Below, one piece after another: positions 1-8,557 of a stretch of DNA of 64,000 bases. How positions within the stretch are numbered: position 1 is the stretch's first letter; each line of letters opens with the position of its first letter. Origin of the DNA: Verrucomicrobiales bacterium (GTDB lineage Bacteria; Verrucomicrobiota; Verrucomicrobiia; Limisphaerales; J093); the NCBI GenBank assembly GCA_024233215.1, contig JACKPW010000008.1:124001-188000 (forward strand), given 5' to 3'. The notes beneath the pieces are model-generated. The model worked only from the letters and a program-made list of their open reading frames with translations, searched no databases and had not been told where the DNA came from. Position numbers and translations under genes: made by a program.

Positions 1-1228
1 AATGCCCTCCCACCGCCAGCGAACCGTCCTCGCGCTTCATGATCAAGTCCTCGTCCCAGGACGGCGAATCGCGGTAGATGTCCTGATAGTTGTCGTGCAG
101 GCCGAACAGATAGCCCTGGTCCCGCACCCGGTGGGCACAGTCAGCGAAGGCCTCGTCGCCTCCGCACTCGGGCGCGGCAGGGAGGATGTCCGGATGCTGG
201 TTGTCATAGCCGCGGTGGATCCAGCCGCCCATCAGGAAGAGCACCTTGTCGAGATCGAGATCGCGCTTCAGGTGTTCCGCCACTTGAGCCGCTTCGTCGA
301 ATGTCCAGTTCACCCGGACGGAAAGTTCCTCCGTGCTGTCCTCGTTCATCCGCCGGTCGAGCGTGCTCCAGAGCTTGTAGTTCACCGCCCCAAAGAGCTT
401 CGCGCGATCCGGGTGCCCCCCGAGCTTCTCCGACCACGGCATCATCCAGCCCTTTTGCTGCGCCACTTTGCGATAGGCTTTGGCAACGGTCACATGGTCG
501 CCCTTCCCCAACAGGGTGAGCCGGAACGATCCCGCCGTATCGCGCAAGGTCAGGCTCGTTGCGAGCACCTGGGCCCCGTCCGGACCGGATCGGCTGGAGA
601 CCTCCGGCAACCCGTATGGATCGTCCCACGTGAGCAACGCCGCCGAACCGCCCTTGATCAGGCCAAGCATCGCCATGTGGCAGCCCTCGTAGGCGTAGGT
701 GTCAAAGGTATGGGTGAAGTCGTGGCCCCGGACGGACGGGATGAGCAACCCCTCCCGCACCGGAACGGCAACCTGGCCCCGCTCCGCATCCGTGCCCCAA
801 AGCGCGTGGTCCAGGAGTCGGATGCCCTCCACCGTCGCCGGGCCCGCGATGCTCCAACTGCAGTCCAGCGCCCGACCTTCCTCCGCCGGTGAGAACCGGA
901 CCACAACCACCACTTGCAGGTTCTCCGGCAACGGGTGAAAGGTCAGTCGCAGGCCGGCATCCCCGGTTTCCACCTCGCACGCGCCGAGCACAACCTGCCG
1001 CGAACCACTGTCCAGTCGCAAGGTTGCCCCACCAAACCGGGTGTCAAACGGGTTGGAACCCCAGACGGTTTCACCGGCACGATCCAGGATTTCATACTGT
1101 CCGGTACCGGCATCGAGACGGAACTCCAGCTGTGATGTGCTCAGGACCGGTTTCAATTGGCCAGCCGCGACGGAGAGAACGGTTGTGCCCGTGACGACCA
1201 GAACGGCAGCGAGATGGCGGGATTTCAT
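1..1228 (-). CDS. Secreted glycosidase-like protein (partial, C-terminus outside window)
   Basis: The reading frame is open from an ATG at 1228 to the left window edge, so at least 409 residues are present and the C-terminus is missing. Residues 1-22 form a signal peptide (basic start, hydrophobic core, VAAG), so export is likely. A beta-rich N-terminal part is followed by a region with motifs such as KAYRKVAQQKGW, FLMGGW and GLHDNYQDIYRDSPSWDED. That layout resembles alpha-galactosidase-like or GH101-like barrel proteins of Verrucomicrobiota and Bacteroidota, in which the DNYQD segment sits near the active site. Substrate and exact family cannot be fixed from this fragment. It is transcribed divergently from the regulator at 1658 across an AT-rich spacer. 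I am confident it is a secreted enzyme-like protein and only moderately confident in the glycosidase label. Confidence 0.7.
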   Translation of the reverse strand, partial: MKSRHLAAVLVVTGTTVLSVAAGQLKPVLSTSQLEFRLDAGTGQYEILDRAGETVWGSNPFDTRFGGATLRLDSGSRQVVLGACEVETGDAGLRLTFHPLPENLQVVVVVRFSPAEEGRALDCSWSIAGPATVEGIRLLDHALWGTDAERGQVAVPVREGLLIPSVRGHDFTHTFDTYAYEGCHMAMLGLIKGGSAALLTWDDPYGLPEVSSRSGPDGAQVLATSLTLRDTAGSFRLTLLGKGDHVTVAKAYRKVAQQKGWMMPWSEKLGGHPDRAKLFGAVNYKLWSTLDRRMNEDSTEELSVRVNWTFDEAAQVAEHLKRDLDLDKVLFLMGGWIHRGYDNQHPDILPAAPECGGDEAFADCAHRVRDQGYLFGLHDNYQDIYRDSPSWDEDLIMKREDGSLAVGGH

Positions 1229-1657
1229 GGCACGAGATCGTTGCGTGGCGGCACGAACTAGCACCTGTTCCGGGCAGGCGAAAGCCTTTTCGCAAGAGTC
1301 GCCTGCACCGCCAAGGTTCGTTGCGGACAGGAAGCACTTCTCCACCAGGCACCTCACAGACATCGGGTTAAACGGCGCATGGAGAACAATCGGACGATCT
1401 AGTGACGGTGTTTGATGAAAAACAAAAGGCGTTTAACTATCCTTAACTACTTTTTTATAGCATTTCAGATCACATCAACCTGCATTGCGCCCAATCAACC
1501 CCAATAACTCTGCATAAATTTCAACATAACATGCTGTTCACAAGTGCTTTATAGTCCGAAAGACCGCCCACAGGCACACTCATGGCGGTTGATCATTCAG
1601 TCTGTTTAGTGGCACATCCAATTATTACACGATAGATAATTGACTATTTGAAATCGC
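1229..1657. promoter_or_regulatory. AT-rich divergent intergenic/promoter region
   Basis: This 429-base gap separates two divergent genes. From about 1400 to 1660 the sequence is strikingly AT-rich (runs such as ACTTTTTTATAGC and TTATTACACGATAGATAATTG) in an otherwise GC-rich window. No open frame of note is present. It probably holds promoters in both directions. Specific -35/-10 boxes cannot be assigned with confidence, and no good Shine-Dalgarno sequence precedes the ATG at 1658. Confidence 0.45.
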
Positions 1658-2188
1658 ATGACATTCTATGAACAACAAAGCAAATCTATGAACGACATGA
1701 AACAACAATCCCCGAACTGGTACTCAATCAAGGAAGCGGCTGATTACCTGAATGTTGGCGAACCCACCCTCTACCGCTGGATGCGCGAAGGACGGATCAC
1801 TTTCCGCAAGGTCGGCGATTCCACCCGCTTCCTGCGCAACGACTTGGACGCGATGGTGGAGGTGCATCCGAGCGAGAAGGACGCGGAGCGGGTAACCCGT
1901 TTCTGTCCGGCCTGCCACCACGATCAGCTGGTGGAGGGGGTGGTGCAGGGAACCGGCGTGAACTATTTCCGCCCGGCAGAGACGAAGTTCTGGTCCTTCG
2001 CCACCGCGAACGTGAAGACAACCGCCTGGATGTGCCCGAAATGTGGAGCGATTGCTTGGTTTGGTGACGTGGCGAAACTCCGCAGCCTCCGGGCTGCGGG
2101 GAAGAAAGAACCGGAGTCCGCCGAATCACCCGAGCCGAAGGCCCCTCGCGGCGGATCGGCCTCCACCGAATCTCCTGAAGCATCCTGA
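1658..2188 (+). CDS. Helix-turn-helix (excisionase/MerR-like) protein with zinc-ribbon-like C-terminal part
   Basis: The protein has 176 residues. Residues 22-68 (YSIKEAADYLNV, TLYRWMREGRI, FLRNDLDAMV) match the HTH_17 'excisionase family' DNA-binding fold. Two CxxC knuckles follow, C83/C86 and C126/C129, about 40 residues apart, suggesting one structural zinc site. The C-terminus is a charged, disordered Pro/Ser/Glu-rich tail. A DNA-binding regulatory role is likely; the target is unknown. No integrase or phage gene lies nearby, so a true excisionase role is not supported. In-frame ATGs at 1688 and 1697 are alternative starts, and no start has a strong ribosome binding site. The upstream DNA is unusually AT-rich. 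Confidence 0.8.
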   Translation: MTFYEQQSKSMNDMKQQSPNWYSIKEAADYLNVGEPTLYRWMREGRITFRKVGDSTRFLRNDLDAMVEVHPSEKDAERVTRFCPACHHDQLVEGVVQGTGVNYFRPAETKFWSFATANVKTTAWMCPKCGAIAWFGDVAKLRSLRAAGKKEPESAESPEPKAPRGGSASTESPEAS

Positions 2189-2611
2189 GACCCGGCGGAC
2201 GCCAGTTCGCCGCAATGCTCTCACGTGGATATTTCTTAGCGCGGCAAAGCCGCAACCAAGACCGGTCTCGTGAAGTCCTCCGCAAGAGGAGAAGAAATGA
2301 ACGGACAGCGGTACACCGATGCGGGCTGAACGCGCAACCGCTGTTAGCGCAGAGATCTGATCTGCTGTATCGCCGAATTCCATTCGGCAGAGCGGCCGGA
2401 CTTCCCCACGGTCTGCGGGTCGGATACCCGCGATACAGCAGATCAGACATCTGCGCTACGAAAGACGGCGTGAAATATCCAGGCCAAGTCAGGCACCCCC
2501 CTTCCAGCCAGACTGCCGAAGCTCATGGGGAGAAAAGGCGCATTGTCTCGGTTGGCTCGCCGGTTCATAGTGGACGTATGAGCGGCATGACCGAAATCCA
2601 GGAAACGCCAG
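2189..2611. repeat. Repeat-bearing intergenic region with a 28-bp-arm inverted repeat
   Basis: No gene is seen. Bases 2346-2373 and 2430-2457 are inverted copies of each other (28-base arms, two mismatched positions) around a 56-base loop that itself contains CGCCGAATTCCATTCGGCAG. Related single copies occur near 21567-21618 (inverted) and 26749-26792. A CGCCAGTTCGCCGC motif near 2200 belongs to a second dispersed family. The RNA of this region could form a long cruciform or hairpin upstream of uvrB. Confidence 0.75.
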
Positions 2612-4657
2612 ATGTTCGACCTCGTCGCCCCCTATCAACCCGCCGGTGACCAACCGAAGGCCATCGACCGCCTCGCGGCCGGGCTCACGCGGGGACTTGA
2701 ACATCAGGTCCTCCTCGGCGTCACCGGTTCCGGCAAGACGTTCACCATCGCCAACGTCATCGCCCGCCTGAACCGCCCCACCCTCGTCATCTCCCACAAC
2801 AAGACCCTCGCCGCGCAGCTCTACTCCGAATTCAAGGGCTTCTTCCCCCACAACGCGGTCGAGTACTTCGTCAGCTACTTCGATTACTACCAGCCCGAGG
2901 CCTACATCCCGCGCACCGACACCTTCATCGAAAAGGACTCCAGCCGGAACGAGGAGATCGAGCGACTGCGCCTCTCCACCATGAGCAGCCTGTTCGCCCG
3001 ACGCGACGTCGTGGTCGTGGCAAGCGTCTCCTGCATCTACGGCATCGGCAGCAGGGAGGATTACGAGGAGATGGTGATCCCGATGAAGGTCGGCGACACC
3101 CTCCCGCGGGACCAACTCCTGAGCCGCCTGGTCTCCCTGCAATACAGCCGCAACGATGTCTCGCTGCAACGCGGCTACTTTCGCGCCCGCGGTGACGTCG
3201 TGGAGTTGATTCCCGGCTATTCGGAAGAGGCATTGCGCATCGAGTTCTTCGGCGAGGAGATCGACCGGATCACTCGCTTCGATCCCCTGACCGGCCGCAC
3301 GATCGAGCCGTTGGCCGCCATCACGATCTATCCCGGCGCCCAGTTCGTGACGCCGATGGACAAGATCAAGAACGCCATCCTGACCATTCGCGAGGAACTC
3401 GGCGAACGCATCGCCTGGTTCGAGCAACGCGGCAAACTGATCGAGGCCCAACGCATCAAGATGCGCACCGAATACGACCTCGAGATGATGGAGGAAATGG
3501 GCTTCTGCTCCGGCATCGAGAATTACTCCCGCCACATCGGCGGTCGTCCGCCGGGATCGCGTCCCTGTACGCTCCTCGATTTCCTGCCGGACGATTACCT
3601 GCTGGTCATCGACGAATCCCACGCCACGCTGCCACAAATCGGCGGGATGCACGCCGGGGACATGTCGCGCAAGAAGGTGCTCGTGGAACATGGCTTCCGC
3701 CTGCCCAGCGCCCTGGACAATCGCCCGCTCAGCTTCGACGAGTTCCGCGAGTTCCAACGGCAGACCATCTACGCCAGCGCCACCCCGGCAGACCGCGAAC
3801 TCGCCCTCGCCCAGGGTCAGGTCATCGAACTCATCGTCCGCCCGACCGGTCTCGTCGATCCCAGGATCACGCTCAAGCCGCTCAAGGGTCAGATCGACGA
3901 CCTGATCGAGGAGGTCCGTCAGCGCGTCGATCAAGGGGAACGCACCCTGGTCACCACGCTCACCAAACGCACCGCCGAGGAACTCACCGATTACCTGCGC
4001 GACATCGGCATCAACGTCCGCTACCTGCACAGCGAAATCGATGCCATCGAACGCGTCGAAATCCTGCGCGCCCTGCGCAAGGGCGACTTCGATGTGCTGG
4101 TCGGGATCAACCTCCTCCGTGAAGGCCTCGACCTCCCGGAGGTCTCACTGGTCGCAATCCTCGACGCCGACAAGGAAGGCTTCCTCCGCAGCGAGACGAG
4201 CCTCGTGCAGACCGCCGGTCGCGCGGCCCGTCACCTGAACGGCGAAGTGATCCTCTACGCCGACGAGATGACCCGCAGCATCCGCGCCTTCCTGAAGGTC
4301 TCGGAATACCGTCGCCAAAAGCAGCTCGCCTACAACGCCGAACACCACATCACCCCGCGCAGTGTCAGCCGCGCCATCGAGGAGGGGCTCGCCTCCGAGA
4401 AGACCCGCGACAACCAGGCGGATCATGCGTTGCGGGATGCGGTCGGCGACTTCGACGTCGTGGAAACCCTGCGCGAGTTGGAAGCCGACATGGTGGAGGC
4501 CGCCAACAATCTGGAATTCGAGAAGGCCGCCCTGCTCCGCGACCAGATCAAGGAACTCAGACGCACCTACGGCCTGGAAACTGGAGGCAGCGACGAAAAA
4601 GGGTCCCGCGTCCGCTACGACCAACCGGCGAAGGTGAAGCGCCGCCGAAAGCCGTAG
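2612..4657 (+). CDS. uvrB: Excinuclease ABC subunit B
   Basis: At 681 residues this is a full-length UvrB, the helicase-like subunit that loads onto damaged DNA with UvrA and positions UvrC for dual incision in nucleotide excision repair. The Walker A motif GVTGSGKT is at residues 36-43. The beta-hairpin region (YFDYYQPEAYIP, then TDTFIEKDSS) lies at about 90-113. The DEAD-like box VIDESH is near residue 331. The helicase C-terminal motifs (TLTKRTAEELTDYL, GINLLREGLDLPEV, QTAGRAARH) are intact. A UVR domain (EFEKAALLRDQIKEL) lies near the C-terminus for UvrC contact. ATG 2612 gives the expected N-terminus MFDLVAPYQPAGDQP. The gene appears monocistronic, flanked on both sides by repeats. Confidence 0.98.
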   Translation: MFDLVAPYQPAGDQPKAIDRLAAGLTRGLEHQVLLGVTGSGKTFTIANVIARLNRPTLVISHNKTLAAQLYSEFKGFFPHNAVEYFVSYFDYYQPEAYIPRTDTFIEKDSSRNEEIERLRLSTMSSLFARRDVVVVASVSCIYGIGSREDYEEMVIPMKVGDTLPRDQLLSRLVSLQYSRNDVSLQRGYFRARGDVVELIPGYSEEALRIEFFGEEIDRITRFDPLTGRTIEPLAAITIYPGAQFVTPMDKIKNAILTIREELGERIAWFEQRGKLIEAQRIKMRTEYDLEMMEEMGFCSGIENYSRHIGGRPPGSRPCTLLDFLPDDYLLVIDESHATLPQIGGMHAGDMSRKKVLVEHGFRLPSALDNRPLSFDEFREFQRQTIYASATPADRELALAQGQVIELIVRPTGLVDPRITLKPLKGQIDDLIEEVRQRVDQGERTLVTTLTKRTAEELTDYLRDIGINVRYLHSEIDAIERVEILRALRKGDFDVLVGINLLREGLDLPEVSLVAILDADKEGFLRSETSLVQTAGRAARHLNGEVILYADEMTRSIRAFLKVSEYRRQKQLAYNAEHHITPRSVSRAIEEGLASEKTRDNQADHALRDAVGDFDVVETLRELEADMVEAANNLEFEKAALLRDQIKELRRTYGLETGGSDEKGSRVRYDQPAKVKRRRKP

Positions 4658-5122
4658 CCGACCCCGCAGCCCGAAGGGCTGCCAGACATTAGCCGGGGGT
4701 CGAAGCCCGGCGGAGACCCCCGGTGGCCGTGCCACCCGACCCGACCCCGGCGGGGTCGCAGAACCACGGTGCCGCTGGTGGAGACGAGTGCCCCTAGCAC
4801 CCCTCCAGGGTGCTGCCGCCATGCGCCCCTCAACCGAGGGTGCGCCTCGACGCAGTCGAGGCTTACCCCCAGCGAATCTCTGTCATCGCTTTGGGATGCG
4901 AAGTCCCGCTGCATGAGACCCGGAACCCGCAACCGAAGTGCTCATTTCGGCACGGCGTGCCGGCGTCCCGCCGGCTTTGAGCATGGGAGGCGAACAGCAC
5001 ACCAAGGTTCTCGTTCGAGGCAAACGGATCAGAGATCGGCGCTCCGGCATCGGGAGAATTGCTGAGCGCCCCCCCCATCGCCCATTGCCAGATGGCCCGG
5101 CAACTGCATAGAGTCCCTTCTC
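4658..5122. repeat. Intergenic array of short palindromic repeats (CCC-N-GGG family)
   Basis: No convincing gene is present. Bases 4669-4862 carry a modular repeat: 'GAAGGGCTGCCAGACATTAGCC', then GGGGGTCGAAGCCC, then CCCCGGCGGGGTCGCAGAAC, then CACCCCTCCAGGGTGC. Closely related arrays occur at 21648-21860 and 47776-47965 and a looser version at 56724-57070. Each module is a small hairpin (CCC..GGG). The rest up to 5122 shows a GCCGGCGTCCCGCCGGC palindrome and no coding signal. Confidence 0.75.
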
Positions 5123-6883
5123 ATGAACGCCTGTTGCAGAAGCAAGACCGACTGGTGCCCTCGTTCCTTTCGCTGTCGCATCGCCGGGCACCGACGGCTA
5201 GCGCCGTGCTGTGAGGCCGTTGGGCCGACCGACCACCGCACCCGGAAGAGCGCCATCCTCCTCTGCCTGTCGTTCCTGTTCGCGACGGTAACGCATGCCC
5301 AGTTCAGCTACACGAGCGATGGAACCTCAATCACGATCACGGGCTACACCGGGCCGGGCGGACAGGTCGTCATTCCCGAGACCATCGACGGTCTGCCGGT
5401 TCGCATCATCGGCAGCCGCGCCTTCAAGGACAATGCCAGCCTAACTGGCGTTGCGATTCCCGGCACCGTCACCGGAATCTGGAGTGAAGCGCTCGCGAAC
5501 TGCAGTAGCCTGTCCAACGTCCTCATTCCCGAAGGCGTCACGTTCGTCGGCGACGGTGTATTCCGCGACTGTACCGCGTTGACGGCAGTAACCATACCCA
5601 CAGGCGTGTTCTCAATCTCCTCCAAGATGTTCAGCGGGTGTACCGCACTCATGAGCGTGACCCTTCATCCGGGCGTCATGTACATCGGGCAGTATGCATT
5701 CTCCGGATGCAACCGTCTCGCTGATTGCTCAATCCCCGCCGGCGTCATCCGCCTAGATGAGGCGGCATTCTACGGTTGTAGCAGTCTGGCCAGTGTCAGC
5801 ATCCCAAGCGGAGTAATTACAATCGGGGAGGAGACCTTCGCCGGATGCGACAATCTCACCGATGTCACAATCGCCGAAGGGGTGACCACGATTGACCCGC
5901 AGGCATTTTGCTGTTGCCGTAACCTGGCTGCCATCACGCTGCCGTCCAGTCTCACGTCAATCGAACGGGAGGCTTTCACCGGGTGCGAAAGCCTGTCCAC
6001 TGTCCGGATCCCCGAGAATGTCGTGAGTATCGACACATGGGCGTTTCGTGGCTGCGCCGCTATGCAGGCGTTCGTCGTGGATGAACGGAACGCTGGTTAC
6101 CGGAGTTTTGACGGGGTCCTGTTCAATCAGGACATGAGTACCCTCATCCAGTGTCCGGCCACCCGCGAAGGCGCTTACATGATCCCTGAGGGCGTCACCC
6201 GCATTGAATCCGGTGCTTTCTTCGGGTGTGGGAGTCTGACCGGTGTCTGGATTCCTGTGGGGGTCACCAAGATTTACAAGGAGACGTTTGTGGATTGCGG
6301 CAGCCTCAGCGTCGTGGACATCCCCAACGGGGTCACGGTGATCGGTGAACTGGCTTTCAAGGGCTGCGCCAATCTGCTCAGCGTCAGCATGCCGCCCAGC
6401 GTGCATACCATCCAATACAACGCCTTTCGAAGCTGCAGCGGGCTAACCCGGGTGTACCTGCCCCCCAGCCTCGGCAGCCTTGGGGCTTCGGCGTTCAGTG
6501 AGTGCGACCACTTGAAAGCCCTCTATTTCCCTGGCAGCCCTCCAGTAATTGTTGGGAGACAAGATATTGGTGCAGCCAACGCAACCGTCTTCCACCTGCC
6601 GGACGCCCCAGGCTGGGACGTCTCATTTGGCGGACTCCCCACGGATATCTGGCGGCCCCGAATCGCTGCGGAAGACGACGGCTTCGGATCGGGACCTGCA
6701 GCCTTCAGTTTCGACATGGAGTGGGCCGGGGAAAGGGTGGTCATCGTGGAGGCGTCCGATGATCCCGCCGGTCCGGATTGGACGCCCCTGGAGACGATCA
6801 CTCTGAGCGATGGTCGGGGGCGTTTCGACGATCCGACTGCGGCGACCGCGCCGAGGCGGTTCTATCGGTTGAATGCGCCCTGA
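5123..6883 (+). CDS. Secreted BspA-type leucine-rich repeat protein
   Basis: The protein has 586 residues and about fifteen LRR_5 (Treponema/BspA-like) repeats. Their pattern is FxGCxxLxxVxIPxGVxxIxxxAF. They span roughly residues 75-500 and are known to build solenoids used for surface binding. The C-terminal 60 residues form a beta-rich module ending PRRFYRLNAP, a tail seen on many exported Verrucomicrobiota proteins. The hydrophobic stretch AILLCLSFLFATVTHAQ looks like a signal peptide but sits 44 residues after the only available start, ATG 5123. That gives an unusually long Cys/Arg-rich n-region with no Shine-Dalgarno, so the true start may be non-canonical or the 5' end may have been altered by repeat DNA. 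The ligand is unknown. Confidence 0.85.
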   Translation: MNACCRSKTDWCPRSFRCRIAGHRRLAPCCEAVGPTDHRTRKSAILLCLSFLFATVTHAQFSYTSDGTSITITGYTGPGGQVVIPETIDGLPVRIIGSRAFKDNASLTGVAIPGTVTGIWSEALANCSSLSNVLIPEGVTFVGDGVFRDCTALTAVTIPTGVFSISSKMFSGCTALMSVTLHPGVMYIGQYAFSGCNRLADCSIPAGVIRLDEAAFYGCSSLASVSIPSGVITIGEETFAGCDNLTDVTIAEGVTTIDPQAFCCCRNLAAITLPSSLTSIEREAFTGCESLSTVRIPENVVSIDTWAFRGCAAMQAFVVDERNAGYRSFDGVLFNQDMSTLIQCPATREGAYMIPEGVTRIESGAFFGCGSLTGVWIPVGVTKIYKETFVDCGSLSVVDIPNGVTVIGELAFKGCANLLSVSMPPSVHTIQYNAFRSCSGLTRVYLPPSLGSLGASAFSECDHLKALYFPGSPPVIVGRQDIGAANATVFHLPDAPGWDVSFGGLPTDIWRPRIAAEDDGFGSGPAAFSFDMEWAGERVVIVEASDDPAGPDWTPLETITLSDGRGRFDDPTAATAPRRFYRLNAP

Positions 6884-6908
6884 GTTCCTTGGAACCTGCA
6901 TGAGATCC

Positions 6909-7006
6909 GGTTGGTAGGGCCGGCCCGCTGGGCTGGCCGGGGTTCACCCCGTCAAGTTGCCTCTCTGGGGGCCCGCGGCGCGCCTGGCAGTCGAGCCCTA
7001 CCCACA
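6909..7006. repeat. Inverted repeat with GGTAGGGC / GCCCTACC arms
   Basis: GGTAGGGC at 6913-6920 and GCCCTACC at 6995-7002 are exact inverted arms flanking GC-rich palindromic DNA (CCGGCCCGCTGGGCTGGCCGG). The element lies between two plus-strand genes. It resembles a dispersed hairpin element and could end transcription of the LRR gene. Confidence 0.5.
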
Positions 7007-7047
7007 GCGCTTGCAGCAGGCCGGATGATGCGATAACAAGCTCGGCC

Positions 7048-8085
7048 ATGACATCGTCGCCGTCGCAAGATTCGCGATCACCCACACCCACCCCGGAACG
7101 GCTCATGCAACTGGCGTGGGGATACGCCCCGGTGCTGGTCATCGGTGCTGCCGTCGAGCACGGCGTGTTTGATCAACTGGCGGACGGGCCGAAGACCCGC
7201 GCGGGACTTGTCGCCGCGACCGGGGCTTCGGATCGCGGACTGCGCATTTTGCTGGATGCTTTGGTCGGCCAGAGCCTGCTCCAGCGCGAAGGAGAGCATT
7301 ACACGTTGACCGCCGAGAGCGCTGCCTTCCTGGTCCGTGGCAGGCCTGGCTATCGGGGCGGGTTCTTCCTGCATCACAGCACCCAACTGCTGCCGCAGTG
7401 GATGGAGTTGACCCAGGTCGTACGCACCGGCAAACCCACTGCCCGCACCAACCGCGAGACCGACGGCGGCGCCCACTTCGCCGGGTTTGTGGAATCGTTG
7501 TTCCCCGGCAGCTACCCGGCCGCGAAAGCACTGGCCGCCCATCTCCAACTGGCGGAAGCGACCACACCCGTCAGCGTGGTGGATCTTGGTGCCGGCTCCG
7601 GCGTGTGGGGGATCGCACTGGCGGAGGCTTCGTCGCAGGTGCTGGTCCGGGCGGTGGACTGGCCGGAGGTATTGGAGATCACCCGGCAGATCGCCAAACG
7701 CCATCAACTGGAGGACCGCCTCACCTGCGTGCCGGGCGACCTGTTCCAGGCCGATTACGGACAGGATCACCACGTTGCCATCCTGGGCCACATCCTGCAC
7801 AGCGAGGGGCCGGATCGCATCCGGCAATTGCTCGCCAGAACGTTCGCGGCGTTGCGGCCCGGCGGAGTTCTGGCCATCCAGGAATTCCTGCCCAATGACG
7901 AACGAACCGGCCCGCCGTTGCCGTTGCTGTTCGCCGTGAACATGCTGGTGAACACGGAAGCCGGCGGGACCTACACGTTCGCGGAGATTTCCGGCTGGTT
8001 GGCCGAAGTGGGTTTTGTCCGACCCCGCCTGCTGGAAGTGCCGGCCGTTTCACCGTTGATCCTCGCCGACAAACCAGGGGCGTGA
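7048..8085 (+). CDS. Class I SAM-dependent O-methyltransferase-like protein
   Basis: The protein has 345 residues and the architecture of the AcsB/plant-O-methyltransferase (methyltransf_2) group. A winged-helix dimerisation domain (about 20-95: GVFDQLADGPKTRAGLVAATG) precedes a Rossmann domain. The SAM-binding motif I VVDLGAGSGVWG is at about 177-188, the acidic loop AVDWPEVLE follows, and HILHSEGPDRIRQLL and ALRPGGVLAIQEF match the conserved late motifs. Such enzymes methylate hydroxyl groups of small aromatic or polyketide-like molecules; the substrate here is unknown. It stands alone between repeat regions, so no pathway can be inferred. Start ATG 7048 gives a short disordered N-terminus; the next ATG at 7105 is also possible. 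Confidence 0.85.
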   Translation: MTSSPSQDSRSPTPTPERLMQLAWGYAPVLVIGAAVEHGVFDQLADGPKTRAGLVAATGASDRGLRILLDALVGQSLLQREGEHYTLTAESAAFLVRGRPGYRGGFFLHHSTQLLPQWMELTQVVRTGKPTARTNRETDGGAHFAGFVESLFPGSYPAAKALAAHLQLAEATTPVSVVDLGAGSGVWGIALAEASSQVLVRAVDWPEVLEITRQIAKRHQLEDRLTCVPGDLFQADYGQDHHVAILGHILHSEGPDRIRQLLARTFAALRPGGVLAIQEFLPNDERTGPPLPLLFAVNMLVNTEAGGTYTFAEISGWLAEVGFVRPRLLEVPAVSPLILADKPGA

Positions 8086-8557
8086 GCCGGCCATCCCGGC
8101 GTCGTGGCTCGACGGGAGGCTCGCCCTCCCATACCGATGCATCAGCCCATTACGGGGCGGACGAAGCTCCCGCTGAGCCAAGCGCGGATGCCCTTTCGCT
8201 TGGGCTCAGGATTCGCATACCTCGTACCTGATGGAGCGAAAGCGGTAGAGGATCACCGCAAGACGCTCCGCGAGCGTTTTGGAGTGCGGTGAAAAGCGCC
8301 AGCCTTCACCGCTTTGGGCCGGGTTGCCCGAAGCCGACAGTTCACTACCTGTCTGCTGAAGCCGTGAAGCTGAGATCTGCCTGCGAACTGAAAGCGGCGA
8401 TTGAGATCGCACGCAGTCCAAGACGCTTCGCGAATCCGCCAGGTTTTGGCCGCCAGTCCTCTGGCGCTTTGGGGAGGGAGTTCCGGAAGGAAGGGGCTCG
8501 CACCGACTTGTCCGGATGCCTCAAGACTCCCGAGCCGCTTTACAGACGCCCTCGCCC
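8086..8557. repeat. Intergenic region with large imperfect inverted-repeat element
   Basis: No gene is supported. Bases about 8253-8462 hold two diverged, oppositely oriented copies of the element 'CGCGAGCGTTTTGGAGTGCG ... ACCGCTTT'. The left copy lies near 8266-8318 and the inverted right copy near 8390-8442. Related copies lie at 17879-18022, 43842-43975 and 51537-51600. An additional GCTGAGCCAAGCG...CGCTTGGGCTCAG inverted pair lies near 8172-8213. The arrangement looks like a miniature hairpin element. Confidence 0.65.

Noticed and set aside
2489..4030. 513-codon minus-strand frame opposite uvrB
   Set aside because: Pure shadow of uvrB, rich in Asp/Val/Gly without domain signatures.
4669..4862. 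CRISPR array
   Set aside because: Repeat units are palindromic modules of variable sequence and spacing, without constant repeats or unique spacers, and no cas gene is near.
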